Of a DNA stretch of 7,273 nucleotides, positions 1-6,058 are shown piece after piece (positions within the stretch are counted from its first letter, which is position 1; the number at the start of each line of letters is the position of its first letter). The translations under genes were made by a program, and so were the position numbers. The notes under the pieces are model-generated. The model saw nothing but the letters and a program-made list of their open reading frames with translations, was not told the origin of the DNA and made no database searches. The DNA comes from DASSUW01 sp035717845 (GTDB lineage Bacteria; Actinomycetota; Thermoleophilia; Solirubrobacterales; Solirubrobacteraceae), in NCBI GenBank assembly GCA_035717845.1, contig DASTIC010000255.1, forward strand, positions 1 through 7,273, read 5' to 3'.

Positions 1-482
1 GCGGCGGTGATCGTGCCCAGCTCCGGGATCGTGATCGCAAAGTCGGCCAGGAACTCGAGCAGGAACGCCTCGAACTCGTCGTCGGCGCGGTCAACCTCGT
101 CGATCAGCAGCACGGCGGGCCCGTCGTGCTCCAAGGCCTCCAGCAGCGGCCGCCGCAGCAGGAACTCCGGGCCGAACAGCTCGCGCGCCTGCGCGCCCGC
201 CTCGGCCGCGCGGATCGCCAGCAGCTGGCGCTGGTAGTCCCAGTCGTAGACCGCGTGGTGCAGGTCGATCCCCTCGTGACACTGCAGCCGGATCAGCCGC
301 GCGCCCGCGGAGGCGGCGAGCGCCCGGGCGACCTCGGTCGTGCCGACGCCGGCCTCGCCCTCGAGCAGCAGCGGCTGCTCGAGGGTCGCGGCCAGGAACA
401 CCGCGGTGCTGAGGGCCTGGTCGGCGAGGTAGCCCTCGCCGGCCAGGGCCTCGGTCACCGCCTCCGGCGTGGCGAACTGCAC
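1..482 (-). CDS. MoxR-family AAA+ ATPase (CoxD-like), partial, altered Walker A
   Basis: The first 160 codons of a MoxR-type AAA+ ATPase are present; the 3' end lies beyond the left edge. Such proteins next to CoxSLM-type operons are thought to act as chaperones in assembling the metal centre of the enzyme. Visible are an N-terminal helix region (FATPEAV near residue 3, GYLADQAL 17-24), a Walker A-like loop GEAGVGTTE (42-50), the family-typical RLQCHEGID (65-73) and YDWDYQRQLL (79-88), Walker B LLIDE (125-129), and DRADDEFEAFLLE (131-143). The invariant Walker A lysine is threonine (codon ACG, 339-341), while the rest of the loop is normal. The start chosen is GTG at 482, 4 bp after the stop of the FAD-subunit gene, because the N-terminus then aligns with the family. 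It lacks a well-placed Shine-Dalgarno. An ATG at 490 overlaps the upstream stop but is one base out of frame. The family call is firm; activity is uncertain. Confidence 0.88.
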   Translation of the reverse strand, partial: MQFATPEAVTEALAGEGYLADQALSTAVFLAATLEQPLLLEGEAGVGTTEVARALAASAGARLIRLQCHEGIDLHHAVYDWDYQRQLLAIRAAEAGAQARELFGPEFLLRRPLLEALEHDGPAVLLIDEVDRADDEFEAFLLEFLADFAITIPELGTITA

Positions 483-486
483 GGGC

Positions 487-1326
487 TCATGATGACGCCT
501 GCTCGAGCGCCCTCCGGCACAGCACCCGCGCCAGGTGGCGCTTGTAGTCCGCGGAGGCGTTGAGGTCGGCGGGCGGGTCCGTCCCCTCCGGCGCCTGCTC
601 CGCCGCCGCTCGAATGCGCTCGGCGTCGAGCGGCTGCCCGCGCAGGGCCTGCTCGGCGGCCGTCGCCCGCAGCGGCGTCGAGCCCATGTGGGTGAGGCCG
701 ATGCGGACGTCCTCGCAGGTGCCGTCGGCCGCCTTCTTGACCAGCGCGCAGACGGCCACCATGGCCCAGTCCTCCTTGCGCCGGTTGAACTTCTGGTAGC
801 CGAAGCCGTAGCCCTCGAGCGCCGGCAGCCGGACCTCGGTGAGGATCTCCCCCTCGCCCACGGCGGTGGTCAGGAAGTCCTCGAACAGGTCGGCGGCCGC
901 CACCTCGCGCTGGCCGGACTGCCCGCGGACCGTCACCGACCCCTCGGCCGCCAGCAGCACCGCCGGCATGTCGGAGGCCGGGTCGCCGTGGGCGAGCGAG
1001 CCGCCCAGCGTCCCGCGGTAGCGCACCTGCGGGTCGGCGATCGTGCCGGCGGCCGCGGAGGCGAGGCCGAGGCCCGCGCCGGTGACCTCGTAGTGGGTGG
1101 TCATCGTGCCGATCCGCCACGACCCGTCCTCGCGCTGGATCCCGGACAGCCCGGGCACCCGGCGCAGGTCGACGAGCAGCGACGGTGTCGCGAGGCGGAG
1201 CTTCATGAGGGGGATCAGCGAGTGCCCGCCGGCCAGGACCTTGGCGTCCTCGCCGCCGTCGCGCAGCGCGGCGAGCGCCTCGTCGAGCGACTCGGGCGCC
1301 ACGTACTCGAACGCGGACGGGATCAC
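487..1326 (-). CDS. FAD-binding medium subunit of molybdenum hydroxylase (CoxM-like)
   Basis: The 279-residue flavin subunit of a xanthine-oxidase-family, CO-dehydrogenase-like hydroxylase. In this family it takes electrons from the Fe-S subunit onto FAD and passes them to an external acceptor. The FAD-binding domain covers roughly residues 1-175, with the two diagnostic loops AGGHSLIPLMKLR (32-44) and TLGGSLAHGDPASD (106-119), plus IGTMTTH (72-78) and DPQVRYRG (98-105). The C-terminal CO_deh_flav_C domain covers about 175-275, including the FNRRKEDWA region. Length is normal for the family (about 280-290). The GTG start at 1326 is supported by AAGGAGG six bases upstream. The start and the large-subunit stop share GTGA, a 4-bp overlap that implies translational coupling. 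No key residue appears to be missing. The cox name reflects homology only; the large subunit argues against CO as the substrate. Confidence 0.93.
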   Translation of the reverse strand: MIPSAFEYVAPESLDEALAALRDGGEDAKVLAGGHSLIPLMKLRLATPSLLVDLRRVPGLSGIQREDGSWRIGTMTTHYEVTGAGLGLASAAAGTIADPQVRYRGTLGGSLAHGDPASDMPAVLLAAEGSVTVRGQSGQREVAAADLFEDFLTTAVGEGEILTEVRLPALEGYGFGYQKFNRRKEDWAMVAVCALVKKAADGTCEDVRIGLTHMGSTPLRATAAEQALRGQPLDAERIRAAAEQAPEGTDPPADLNASADYKRHLARVLCRRALEQASS

Positions 1327-3716
1327 GACGCACCTCCTTCTGCCGCCTGGATGGCCTGCCACACGCGCATCGGCGTGAGCGGCATGTCGAGCTCGGTCAC
1401 GCCGAGCGGGCGCAGGGCGTCGAGCACCGAGCTCACCACGGCCGGCGAGCACGCGATCGTCGCCGCCTCGCCGACCCCCTTGACGCCGAGCGTGTTGGTC
1501 GGCGTCGGGGTCTCCGTCCGGTCGGTCTCGAAGCTCGGCACGTCGGCGGCGCTGGGGAGCGCGTAGTCGACGAACGTGCCGGTGATGAGCTGCCCGTCGG
1601 CGTCGTAGACCATCTGCTCGTAGAGCGCCTGCCCGACGGCGTGCACGATCCCGCCGTGGATCTGGCCCTCGATCAGCAGCGGGTTGATCGCCGGGCCGCA
1701 GTCGTCGACCGCGACGTAGCGCACGATGTCGACCCGGCCGGTCTCCGCGTCCACCTCCGTGACGCACGCGTGAGCGCCGAACGGCCACACGAAGTTGGGC
1801 GGATCGTAGAAGCAGATCTCGTCCAGCCCCGCCTCCATGCCGTCCGGCAGATCGGCCGGGATGTACGCCTCGCCCGCCACCTCGGCGAGCGTCATGCCGC
1901 GACCGGGCGAGCCGCGCACCTCGAAGCGGCCCTCGGTCAGCTCGATGTCCTCCGGCGCCGCCTCCATCTTGTGGGCGACGATCCGCCGCGCCTTGTCCTG
2001 GATCTTCTCCGCGGCGCGCGCGAGCGCCTCGCCGCCGACGGCCAGCGAGCGCGAGCCGTAGGTGTTCTTGCCGAACGGGCCCGTGTTGGTGTCGCCGTGG
2101 ATCACCTCGACGACGTCGGGCGTCACACCGACGCGGTCGGCCACGATCTGGGCGAAGCCGGTCTCGTGCCCCTGACCGTGCGGGGAGACGCCGGTGTACG
2201 CCGTCACCGCTCCGGTGGGAAGCACGCGAACCTGGGCGGACTCGAAGTAGCCGCCCTGCATGCCCCAGCCGTCCGGGCCGAGCGCCCGCGAGGGCCCGAG
2301 CCCGCAGATCTCCACGTAGGTCGAGAAGCCCACCCCGCGGTAGATCCCCTTCTCGCGCAGCTCGGCCTGCTCGCGCCGGAAGGCGTCGAGGTCGAGCTTC
2401 TCCAGGCACTTGTCGAGCGTGCCGTGGTAGTTGCCCGAGTCGTAGATGAACCCGTGCGGGCGCTCGTTCGGGAACTCGGTGATGAAGTTCTTGCGCCGCA
2501 GCTCGAGCGGGTCCATGCCGAGCTCCTCGGCCAGCGCGTCCATCGTCAGCTCGATGAAGTGCGTGGCCTCGGGGCGCCCGGCGCCGCGGATGGCGTCGGT
2601 CGTGAACTTGTTCGTGAAGACGCCGACGATGTCGGTCTGGACCGCCGGGAAGTCGTAGCACCCGCTGATCACGCACGCGCTGAAGGTCGGGATGACCGGG
2701 CCCTCGATCAGGTGGTAGGACCCGCAGTCCTGGATGATCTTGGCGTGGATCCCGGTGAGCTTGCCGTCGCGGGTGGCGCCGATCTTCACGTAGTCGATCT
2801 GGTCGCGCCCGTGGTGGGTGACCAGCATCTCCTCCGACCGCGTGGCCGTGTACTTCACCGGCCGGCCGGTCCTGCGGGCGCACCAGCAGGCGAGGACCTC
2901 CTCGCCGTAGACCTGGAGCTTGGAGCCGAAGCCGCCGCCCACCTCGGGCGCGACGACGCGGATCTTCTCCTCGGTGATCCCGAGCTGGATCGAGAGCAGC
3001 ACACGGCAGATGTGCGGGATCTGCGTCGAGCTCCAGAACGTCAGCCTGCCCTCGCGCCACTGCGCCAGGAAGCTGCGGGGCTCGATCGCGGCCCCCGCTG
3101 TGCGGTGGTTGACGAGCCGCTTCTCCACGACCACGTCGGCGTCGCGGAAGGCGGCCTCCATGTCGCCGCCGGCGAGCGACCACTCGAACACGGTGTTCGT
3201 GCCGAACTCCTCGTGGATGATCGGCGAGCCCTCCTCGAGCGCCTTCTCGGGGTCGACGACGACCGGTAGCGGGTCGTAGTCGACGACGACCTGGGTGGCC
3301 GCGTCGACGACGGCGTACTTATCGGCGCCGAGCACGACGGCCACCGCCTGGCCGACGTAGCCGACCTTGCCGCGCGCGAGCGGCCAGTGGTCGGGGATCC
3401 GCATCTCGACGCCCGGCGGGAGGAAGACCATGGGACACGACGCGGCGAGGTCGTCCATGTCCTCGCCGGTGAAGACGGCGTGGACCCCGGGCGCCTCGCT
3501 GGCGGCCGACGTGTCGATCGAGAGGATCCGCGCGTGCGCCTCCGGCGACCGCACGATGGCGGCATACAGCATCCCCGGCAGCACCATGTCGTCGGTGTAG
3601 GTGGCCCCGCCCGTGATCAGCCGCGGGTCCTCCTTGCGCTTGAGCGAGCGGCCGACGAAGCCGTTGCCGCCCGGTTCGGTGGTCTTCGCCGCCTCAGCCC
3701 CGGGAGCGCCCATCAC
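1323..3716 (-). CDS. Molybdopterin-binding large subunit, form II CoxL-like hydroxylase
   Basis: The 797-residue catalytic subunit, which carries the molybdenum-molybdopterin cytosine dinucleotide site in this family. The N-terminal a/b hammerhead domain is near residues 20-160, beginning VGRSLKRKEDPRL, and is followed by the two Mo-binding domains. Cofactor motifs visible are GGGFGSK (260-266), SPHGQGHETG (511-520) and KGVGE (746-750), whose glutamate matches the catalytic Glu of the family. The active-site segment reads AIRGAGR (375-381). True CO dehydrogenases (form I) have AYxCSFR with the copper-binding Cys; form II enzymes have AYRGAGR. Here the Cys is absent, so this is a form II enzyme of unknown substrate, with Ile where Tyr is usual. 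Length is typical (about 770-810). The start is GTG 3716 (AGGAGG seven bases upstream, GTGA overlap with the upstream stop) or the adjacent ATG 3713; sequence alone cannot separate them. No signal peptide is seen, so it is presumably cytoplasmic. Confidence 0.94.
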   Translation of the reverse strand: MMGAPGAEAAKTTEPGGNGFVGRSLKRKEDPRLITGGATYTDDMVLPGMLYAAIVRSPEAHARILSIDTSAASEAPGVHAVFTGEDMDDLAASCPMVFLPPGVEMRIPDHWPLARGKVGYVGQAVAVVLGADKYAVVDAATQVVVDYDPLPVVVDPEKALEEGSPIIHEEFGTNTVFEWSLAGGDMEAAFRDADVVVEKRLVNHRTAGAAIEPRSFLAQWREGRLTFWSSTQIPHICRVLLSIQLGITEEKIRVVAPEVGGGFGSKLQVYGEEVLACWCARRTGRPVKYTATRSEEMLVTHHGRDQIDYVKIGATRDGKLTGIHAKIIQDCGSYHLIEGPVIPTFSACVISGCYDFPAVQTDIVGVFTNKFTTDAIRGAGRPEATHFIELTMDALAEELGMDPLELRRKNFITEFPNERPHGFIYDSGNYHGTLDKCLEKLDLDAFRREQAELREKGIYRGVGFSTYVEICGLGPSRALGPDGWGMQGGYFESAQVRVLPTGAVTAYTGVSPHGQGHETGFAQIVADRVGVTPDVVEVIHGDTNTGPFGKNTYGSRSLAVGGEALARAAEKIQDKARRIVAHKMEAAPEDIELTEGRFEVRGSPGRGMTLAEVAGEAYIPADLPDGMEAGLDEICFYDPPNFVWPFGAHACVTEVDAETGRVDIVRYVAVDDCGPAINPLLIEGQIHGGIVHAVGQALYEQMVYDADGQLITGTFVDYALPSAADVPSFETDRTETPTPTNTLGVKGVGEAATIACSPAVVSSVLDALRPLGVTELDMPLTPMRVWQAIQAAEGGAS
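1333..1339 (-). promoter_or_regulatory. Shine-Dalgarno for FAD subunit
   Basis: AAGGAGG on the minus strand lies six bases before the GTG at 1326, inside the last codons of the large-subunit gene. It fixes the GTG start and supports coupled translation. Confidence 0.85.
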
Positions 3717-4216
3717 GCAGTCACCTCCTCACGCCTCGGCTGCGCTGCCTGGGCGGACATCCCGCCCGCTGCGGCGAGGACCGCCTTCACGATGTTCTGA
3801 TAGCCCGTGCAGCGGCAGAGGTTGCCGGCCAGCGCCTCGCGCACCTCCGCCTCGCTCGGGTCGGGGTTGGTCGCGAGCAGGTCGGCGGCCGCCATGATCA
3901 TCCCCGGCGTGCAGTAGCCGCACTGGAGGCCGTGCTGCTCCCAGAACGCCTGCTGGAGCGGATGGAGGGCGGTCTCCGACCCCACTCCCTCGATCGTCGT
4001 GACCTCCGACCCGTCGCACTGCACGGCGAGCAGCGTGCAGCTCTTGACGGCATGGCCGTCGACGTGGACGGTGCAGGCGCCGCAGTTCGAGGTGTCGCAC
4101 CCCACGTGGGTGCCCGTGAGCCCCAGCTTGTCGCGTATGAGGTGCACCAGGAGCAGGCGCGGCTCCACATCCTCCGTGTGCTCGACGCCGTTCACTCTGA
4201 CCGAAATCCGTGCCAT
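3713..4216 (-). CDS. 2x[2Fe-2S] small subunit of molybdenum hydroxylase (CoxS-like)
   Basis: The 167-residue iron-sulfur subunit that relays electrons from the molybdenum centre to FAD. The N-terminal plant-type ferredoxin domain has C40, C45, C48 and C60 (CDTSNCGAC then SC). The C-terminal helical [2Fe-2S] domain has C99 and C102 (QCGYCTPGM) and C134 and C136 (NLCRCTGYQNI). All eight cluster ligands are present. A short hydrophilic tail of about 15 residues follows the second domain. The ATG start at 4216 is well supported by GGAGGAGGAG eight bases upstream. This is the first gene of the S-L-M-MoxR operon, and its stop overlaps the large-subunit GTG start by 4 bp. It follows the PilZ gene by 70 bp in the same direction. 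The assignment is secure; the substrate of the complex is not known. Confidence 0.96.
   Translation of the reverse strand: MARISVRVNGVEHTEDVEPRLLLVHLIRDKLGLTGTHVGCDTSNCGACTVHVDGHAVKSCTLLAVQCDGSEVTTIEGVGSETALHPLQQAFWEQHGLQCGYCTPGMIMAAADLLATNPDPSEAEVREALAGNLCRCTGYQNIVKAVLAAAGGMSAQAAQPRREEVTA
3724..3729 (-). promoter_or_regulatory. Shine-Dalgarno for large subunit
   Basis: AGGAGG on the minus strand lies inside the end of the small-subunit gene, seven bases before GTG 3716 and ten before ATG 3713. Spacing slightly favours the GTG, but either start is possible. Confidence 0.8.
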
Positions 4217-4286
4217 GAGAGCGTCTCCTCCTCCGATCGACGCGACCGGATTCGGAGCCTACCGGTTGGGCGGGGCCCCCGGCTCT
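4217..4286. other. Intergenic gap upstream of hydroxylase operon
   Basis: This is the longest non-coding stretch in the window, 70 bp between the PilZ stop and the Fe-S subunit start. It holds the strong ribosome site at 4225-4234, the imperfect direct pair ACCGGA (4245-4250) and ACCGGT (4261-4266), and a self-complementary GGGGCCCC run near 4272-4279. None forms a stem-loop with a U tract, and no -35/-10 pair stands out. Any hydroxylase promoter must lie here or inside the PilZ gene. Confidence 0.5.
4225..4234 (-). promoter_or_regulatory. Shine-Dalgarno for small Fe-S subunit
   Basis: GGAGGAGGAG on the minus strand lies eight bases before ATG 4216. It is a strong, purine-rich ribosome binding site at the head of the hydroxylase operon. 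The rest of the 70-bp gap (4217-4286) shows no clear -35/-10 pair and no convincing terminator, so the operon promoter is unresolved; readthrough from the PilZ gene is possible. Confidence 0.8.
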
Positions 4287-4859
4287 TCAGCGGTGACGGT
4301 GGTACGCGAGCGCGAGCGAGGCGAGCAGCAGGCGGTCGTCGCGCGCCAGGTTCTCGAACCGCAGGCCGAGATCGGTCGGGGTGACGCGGACGGCGGTCAC
4401 CTGAGCCACGACCTCGTGGTGGGCGACCTGGATCGTGAGGTCGAACGGGCCGTCGGGGGCGGTCGCCCCCTCGCGCGCGACGGCGACGCCGCCGGCGCTG
4501 ATGTCACGGGTGACGGTCGCCACCTCGCCGCCGGGCAGGCGCAGCGTCGCCGGCAGCGCCAGCGGAGCGCGGGAGAACGTGCGGCGCTGACCGAGCCGGA
4601 TGCCGTCGGTGAGCTCCAGCACCACCTCCTCGCCGGGCGGCACGGCGATCCGGCCGCGCAGCGCGTGCACGCGCCCGGCGGTCTCGAGCAGGAGGTAGCC
4701 GGGATCGCCGACCTCGAGGTCCTCGACCTCGTCGGGCTGCTCAGCCAGCGCCAGCACCACGTTGGCGTGACTGAACCCGATGATGCGGCAAGGCAGGCTC
4801 GTCCCGACGTCGAGGCGCGCGGGCTGGCCCTCCACGAGCTGCGGCGCAGGGCTCGGCAT
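4287..4859 (-). CDS. YcgR-like PilZ-domain protein, probable c-di-GMP effector
   Basis: A 190-residue cytoplasmic protein with two parts. Residues about 8-88 form a beta-rich N-terminal domain like the YcgR/PilZN domain. Residues about 92-185 form a PilZ domain. The c-di-GMP signature is complete: RxxxR as RRTFSR (92-97, using R93 and R97) and DISAGG (119-124), the D-x-S-x-x-G motif. The family binds cyclic di-GMP and changes partner interactions; in flagellated bacteria YcgR slows the motor, but no flagellar gene is visible here. The start is ATG 4859, with a poorly defined ribosome site (GGTGG only a few bases upstream); GTG 4865 is an in-frame alternative. It starts 38 bp after the SpoIID-domain gene in the same direction, so the two are probably co-transcribed. 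The output target is unknown. Confidence 0.88.
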   Translation of the reverse strand: MPSPAPQLVEGQPARLDVGTSLPCRIIGFSHANVVLALAEQPDEVEDLEVGDPGYLLLETAGRVHALRGRIAVPPGEEVVLELTDGIRLGQRRTFSRAPLALPATLRLPGGEVATVTRDISAGGVAVAREGATAPDGPFDLTIQVAHHEVVAQVTAVRVTPTDLGLRFENLARDDRLLLASLALAYHRHR

Positions 4860-4897
4860 GTCCACCAGATATCGGCGGCTGGGCGCCGGTTTTGAGG

Positions 4898-6022
4898 CTA
4901 AGGACCGGTGATCCGGGTGATCCAGTTGCTCCGCAGCCCGAACCGGGCGCGAACGGTGGCGCCGGAGATCACGGCGGTGCCGTCCCGGCCGACGACCGAG
5001 AGCGTCGCCACGCGCCCCGACGCGGTGCGCGAGCGCACCCGCAACCGCCGGAACTTCCCGCGCGTGTAGTCGCGCAGGAGGCTTGCGACCCGGGCGCGCG
5101 AGAACCGCGCTTGCCACGTGTGGTACGGCGACAGGTCGTCGTGCGGGTCGTCGACCGGTCGCAGGTACGAGTACGGCGTCCCGCCCCACTCCTCCTCGTT
5201 GCCGGCCGTGCGACCGCCCGAGGTGGAGAAGAAGAACGTCTGCGCGACGGCCCCGCCGGCGAGGACCACGCGGCCACGGGTGGCGCGCACGGCGTCGTTG
5301 GTCGTGCTCACCTCGCCGGTGACGCCGCGGTAGACCTGCGAGCGCACGTCGGCGTAGACGTCGAAGGCCGGGCCGCCGCGGCGGCTGGTCAGCGCGTACG
5401 AGCGGGCGACGACGGCCTGGGCCTTGAGCGCCTCGGCCGGCCAGGAGGACGGCATCTCGGCCGGCACCACACCGAACAGGTACGGCTCGAGCCCGACGCT
5501 GTTGACCGCGAGCACCGAGCCGCCGCTGCGGGAGAGCACCATGCGGCCGCGGTAGAGGCCCTCCGCGACGCCGTTCTGGGCCAGCCCGCGCAGGCGCGTG
5601 GTCGCGCCGCCGCTGAGGGTCACGGGACCGCTCAGGCGCGCGCGGCGCCGGCCGGTGCGCACGTCGGTCACCGCGAGCCGGCCGCCGCGCGCCGGGGTGA
5701 AGCGATAGGTGTGGTTCGCGGACAGCCGGATGCGGCGCCCGGGCGCGCTCGCGGCCGTCGCCCCGCTCACGCGAGCGGCGCGGGAGGCCTGGAGGAGCAC
5801 CCGCATGCGCGTGCCGGGCGCATCGCCGAGCGTGGTGCCCGTGTAGTAGTGCTCGAGGATGAACCGATGGTCGCGGCCCTCGCGCAGGGCGTAGCCGTAG
5901 GCCCCGTACTGGGACATGCCGATGCCGTGACCCCAGCCGCGGCCGTCGATCACGACGTCGCGGGCGGAGGCGGTGGCGGGGAGGGTGGCCAGGAGTGCCC
6001 CGGCGAGGATGAGGGCGCGCAT
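4898..6022 (-). CDS. Secreted SpoIID/LytB-domain protein
   Basis: A 374-residue exported protein. Residues 1-20 are a classic Sec signal peptide (Arg after Met, hydrophobic core, likely cut after ASA-20) with no lipobox Cys. The mature part opens with GRGWGHGIGMSQYGAYGYA (27-45), a conserved segment of the SpoIID/LytB family. The SpoIID core is GVVPAEMPSSWPAEALKAQ (184-202) followed by VARSYAL (205-211); E189 matches the glutamate that is essential for glycan cleavage in Bacillus SpoIID. Further on is FFSTSGGRT (264-272), then EEEWGGTPYSYLRPVDDP (276-293). SpoIID is a lytic transglycosylase acting on peptidoglycan stripped of peptide stems; in non-sporulating bacteria these homologues probably remodel the cell wall. 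The ATG start at 6022 has TGAGG six bases upstream. The next gene encodes a PilZ protein, and the divergent neighbour is a flippase-like membrane protein. Confidence 0.92.
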   Translation of the reverse strand: MRALILAGALLATLPATASARDVVIDGRGWGHGIGMSQYGAYGYALREGRDHRFILEHYYTGTTLGDAPGTRMRVLLQASRAARVSGATAASAPGRRIRLSANHTYRFTPARGGRLAVTDVRTGRRRARLSGPVTLSGGATTRLRGLAQNGVAEGLYRGRMVLSRSGGSVLAVNSVGLEPYLFGVVPAEMPSSWPAEALKAQAVVARSYALTSRRGGPAFDVYADVRSQVYRGVTGEVSTTNDAVRATRGRVVLAGGAVAQTFFFSTSGGRTAGNEEEWGGTPYSYLRPVDDPHDDLSPYHTWQARFSRARVASLLRDYTRGKFRRLRVRSRTASGRVATLSVVGRDGTAVISGATVRARFGLRSNWITRITGP

Positions 6023-6028
6023 CGTCGT

Positions 6029-6032
6029 CCTC
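6029..6032 (-). promoter_or_regulatory. Shine-Dalgarno for SpoIID-domain gene
   Basis: GAGG on the minus strand lies six bases before ATG 6022. The ATG also places a textbook signal peptide at the N-terminus, so the start is well supported. Confidence 0.65.
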
Positions 6033-6037
6033 AACAA

Positions 6038-6050
6038 GGCGGGAGCCGCC
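6038..6050. repeat. Short inverted repeat in divergent gap
   Basis: GGCGG, then gag, then CCGCC: a perfect 5-bp inverted repeat with a 3-base spacer. It sits in the middle of the 36-bp gap between the SpoIID-domain gene and the flippase-like gene. In plus-strand RNA it would form a small hairpin that covers the only purine-rich ribosome-site candidate (GGGAG, 6041-6045) for the gene starting at 6059. It could be an operator, a leader hairpin, or chance in GC-rich DNA. Confidence 0.4.
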
Positions 6051-6058
6051 GGGTTGCG

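Noticed and set aside
535..1566. 343-codon plus-strand open frame across the FAD-subunit gene
   Set aside because: It is a shadow of the opposite strand: the minus strand encodes the FAD subunit with its diagnostic motifs, while this translation resembles no family.
1641..3269. 542-codon open frame on the plus strand
   Set aside because: It lies entirely antisense to the large subunit, whose frame carries clear family motifs. Its translation is Arg/Ala/Asp/Val-rich with no recognisable domain, as expected for shadow frames in about 70% GC DNA.
4262..4267. TAGGCT-like -10 element for the hydroxylase operon on the minus strand
   Set aside because: No TTGAC-like -35 element exists at a suitable distance, and a TANNNT match alone is expected by chance.
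4256..4285. GAGCC ... GGCTC with GGGGCCCC between, as a terminator for the PilZ gene
   Set aside because: The arms are only 5 bp with a 20-base interior, and no U tract follows in the direction of transcription. It is also upstream of the operon start rather than clearly tied to the PilZ stop.
4907..4923. Repeated GGTGATCC near the end of the SpoIID-domain gene
   Set aside because: It is two copies inside coding sequence for the ITRIT stretch; this is explained by codon repetition and is too short to suggest a binding site.
4892..6058. Plus-strand open frame extending upstream of the flippase-like gene
   Set aside because: It is antisense to the SpoIID-domain gene, low in complexity (Gly/Ala/Arg/His), and matches no membrane-protein N-terminus. 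The family-like sequence begins only after about 6059.
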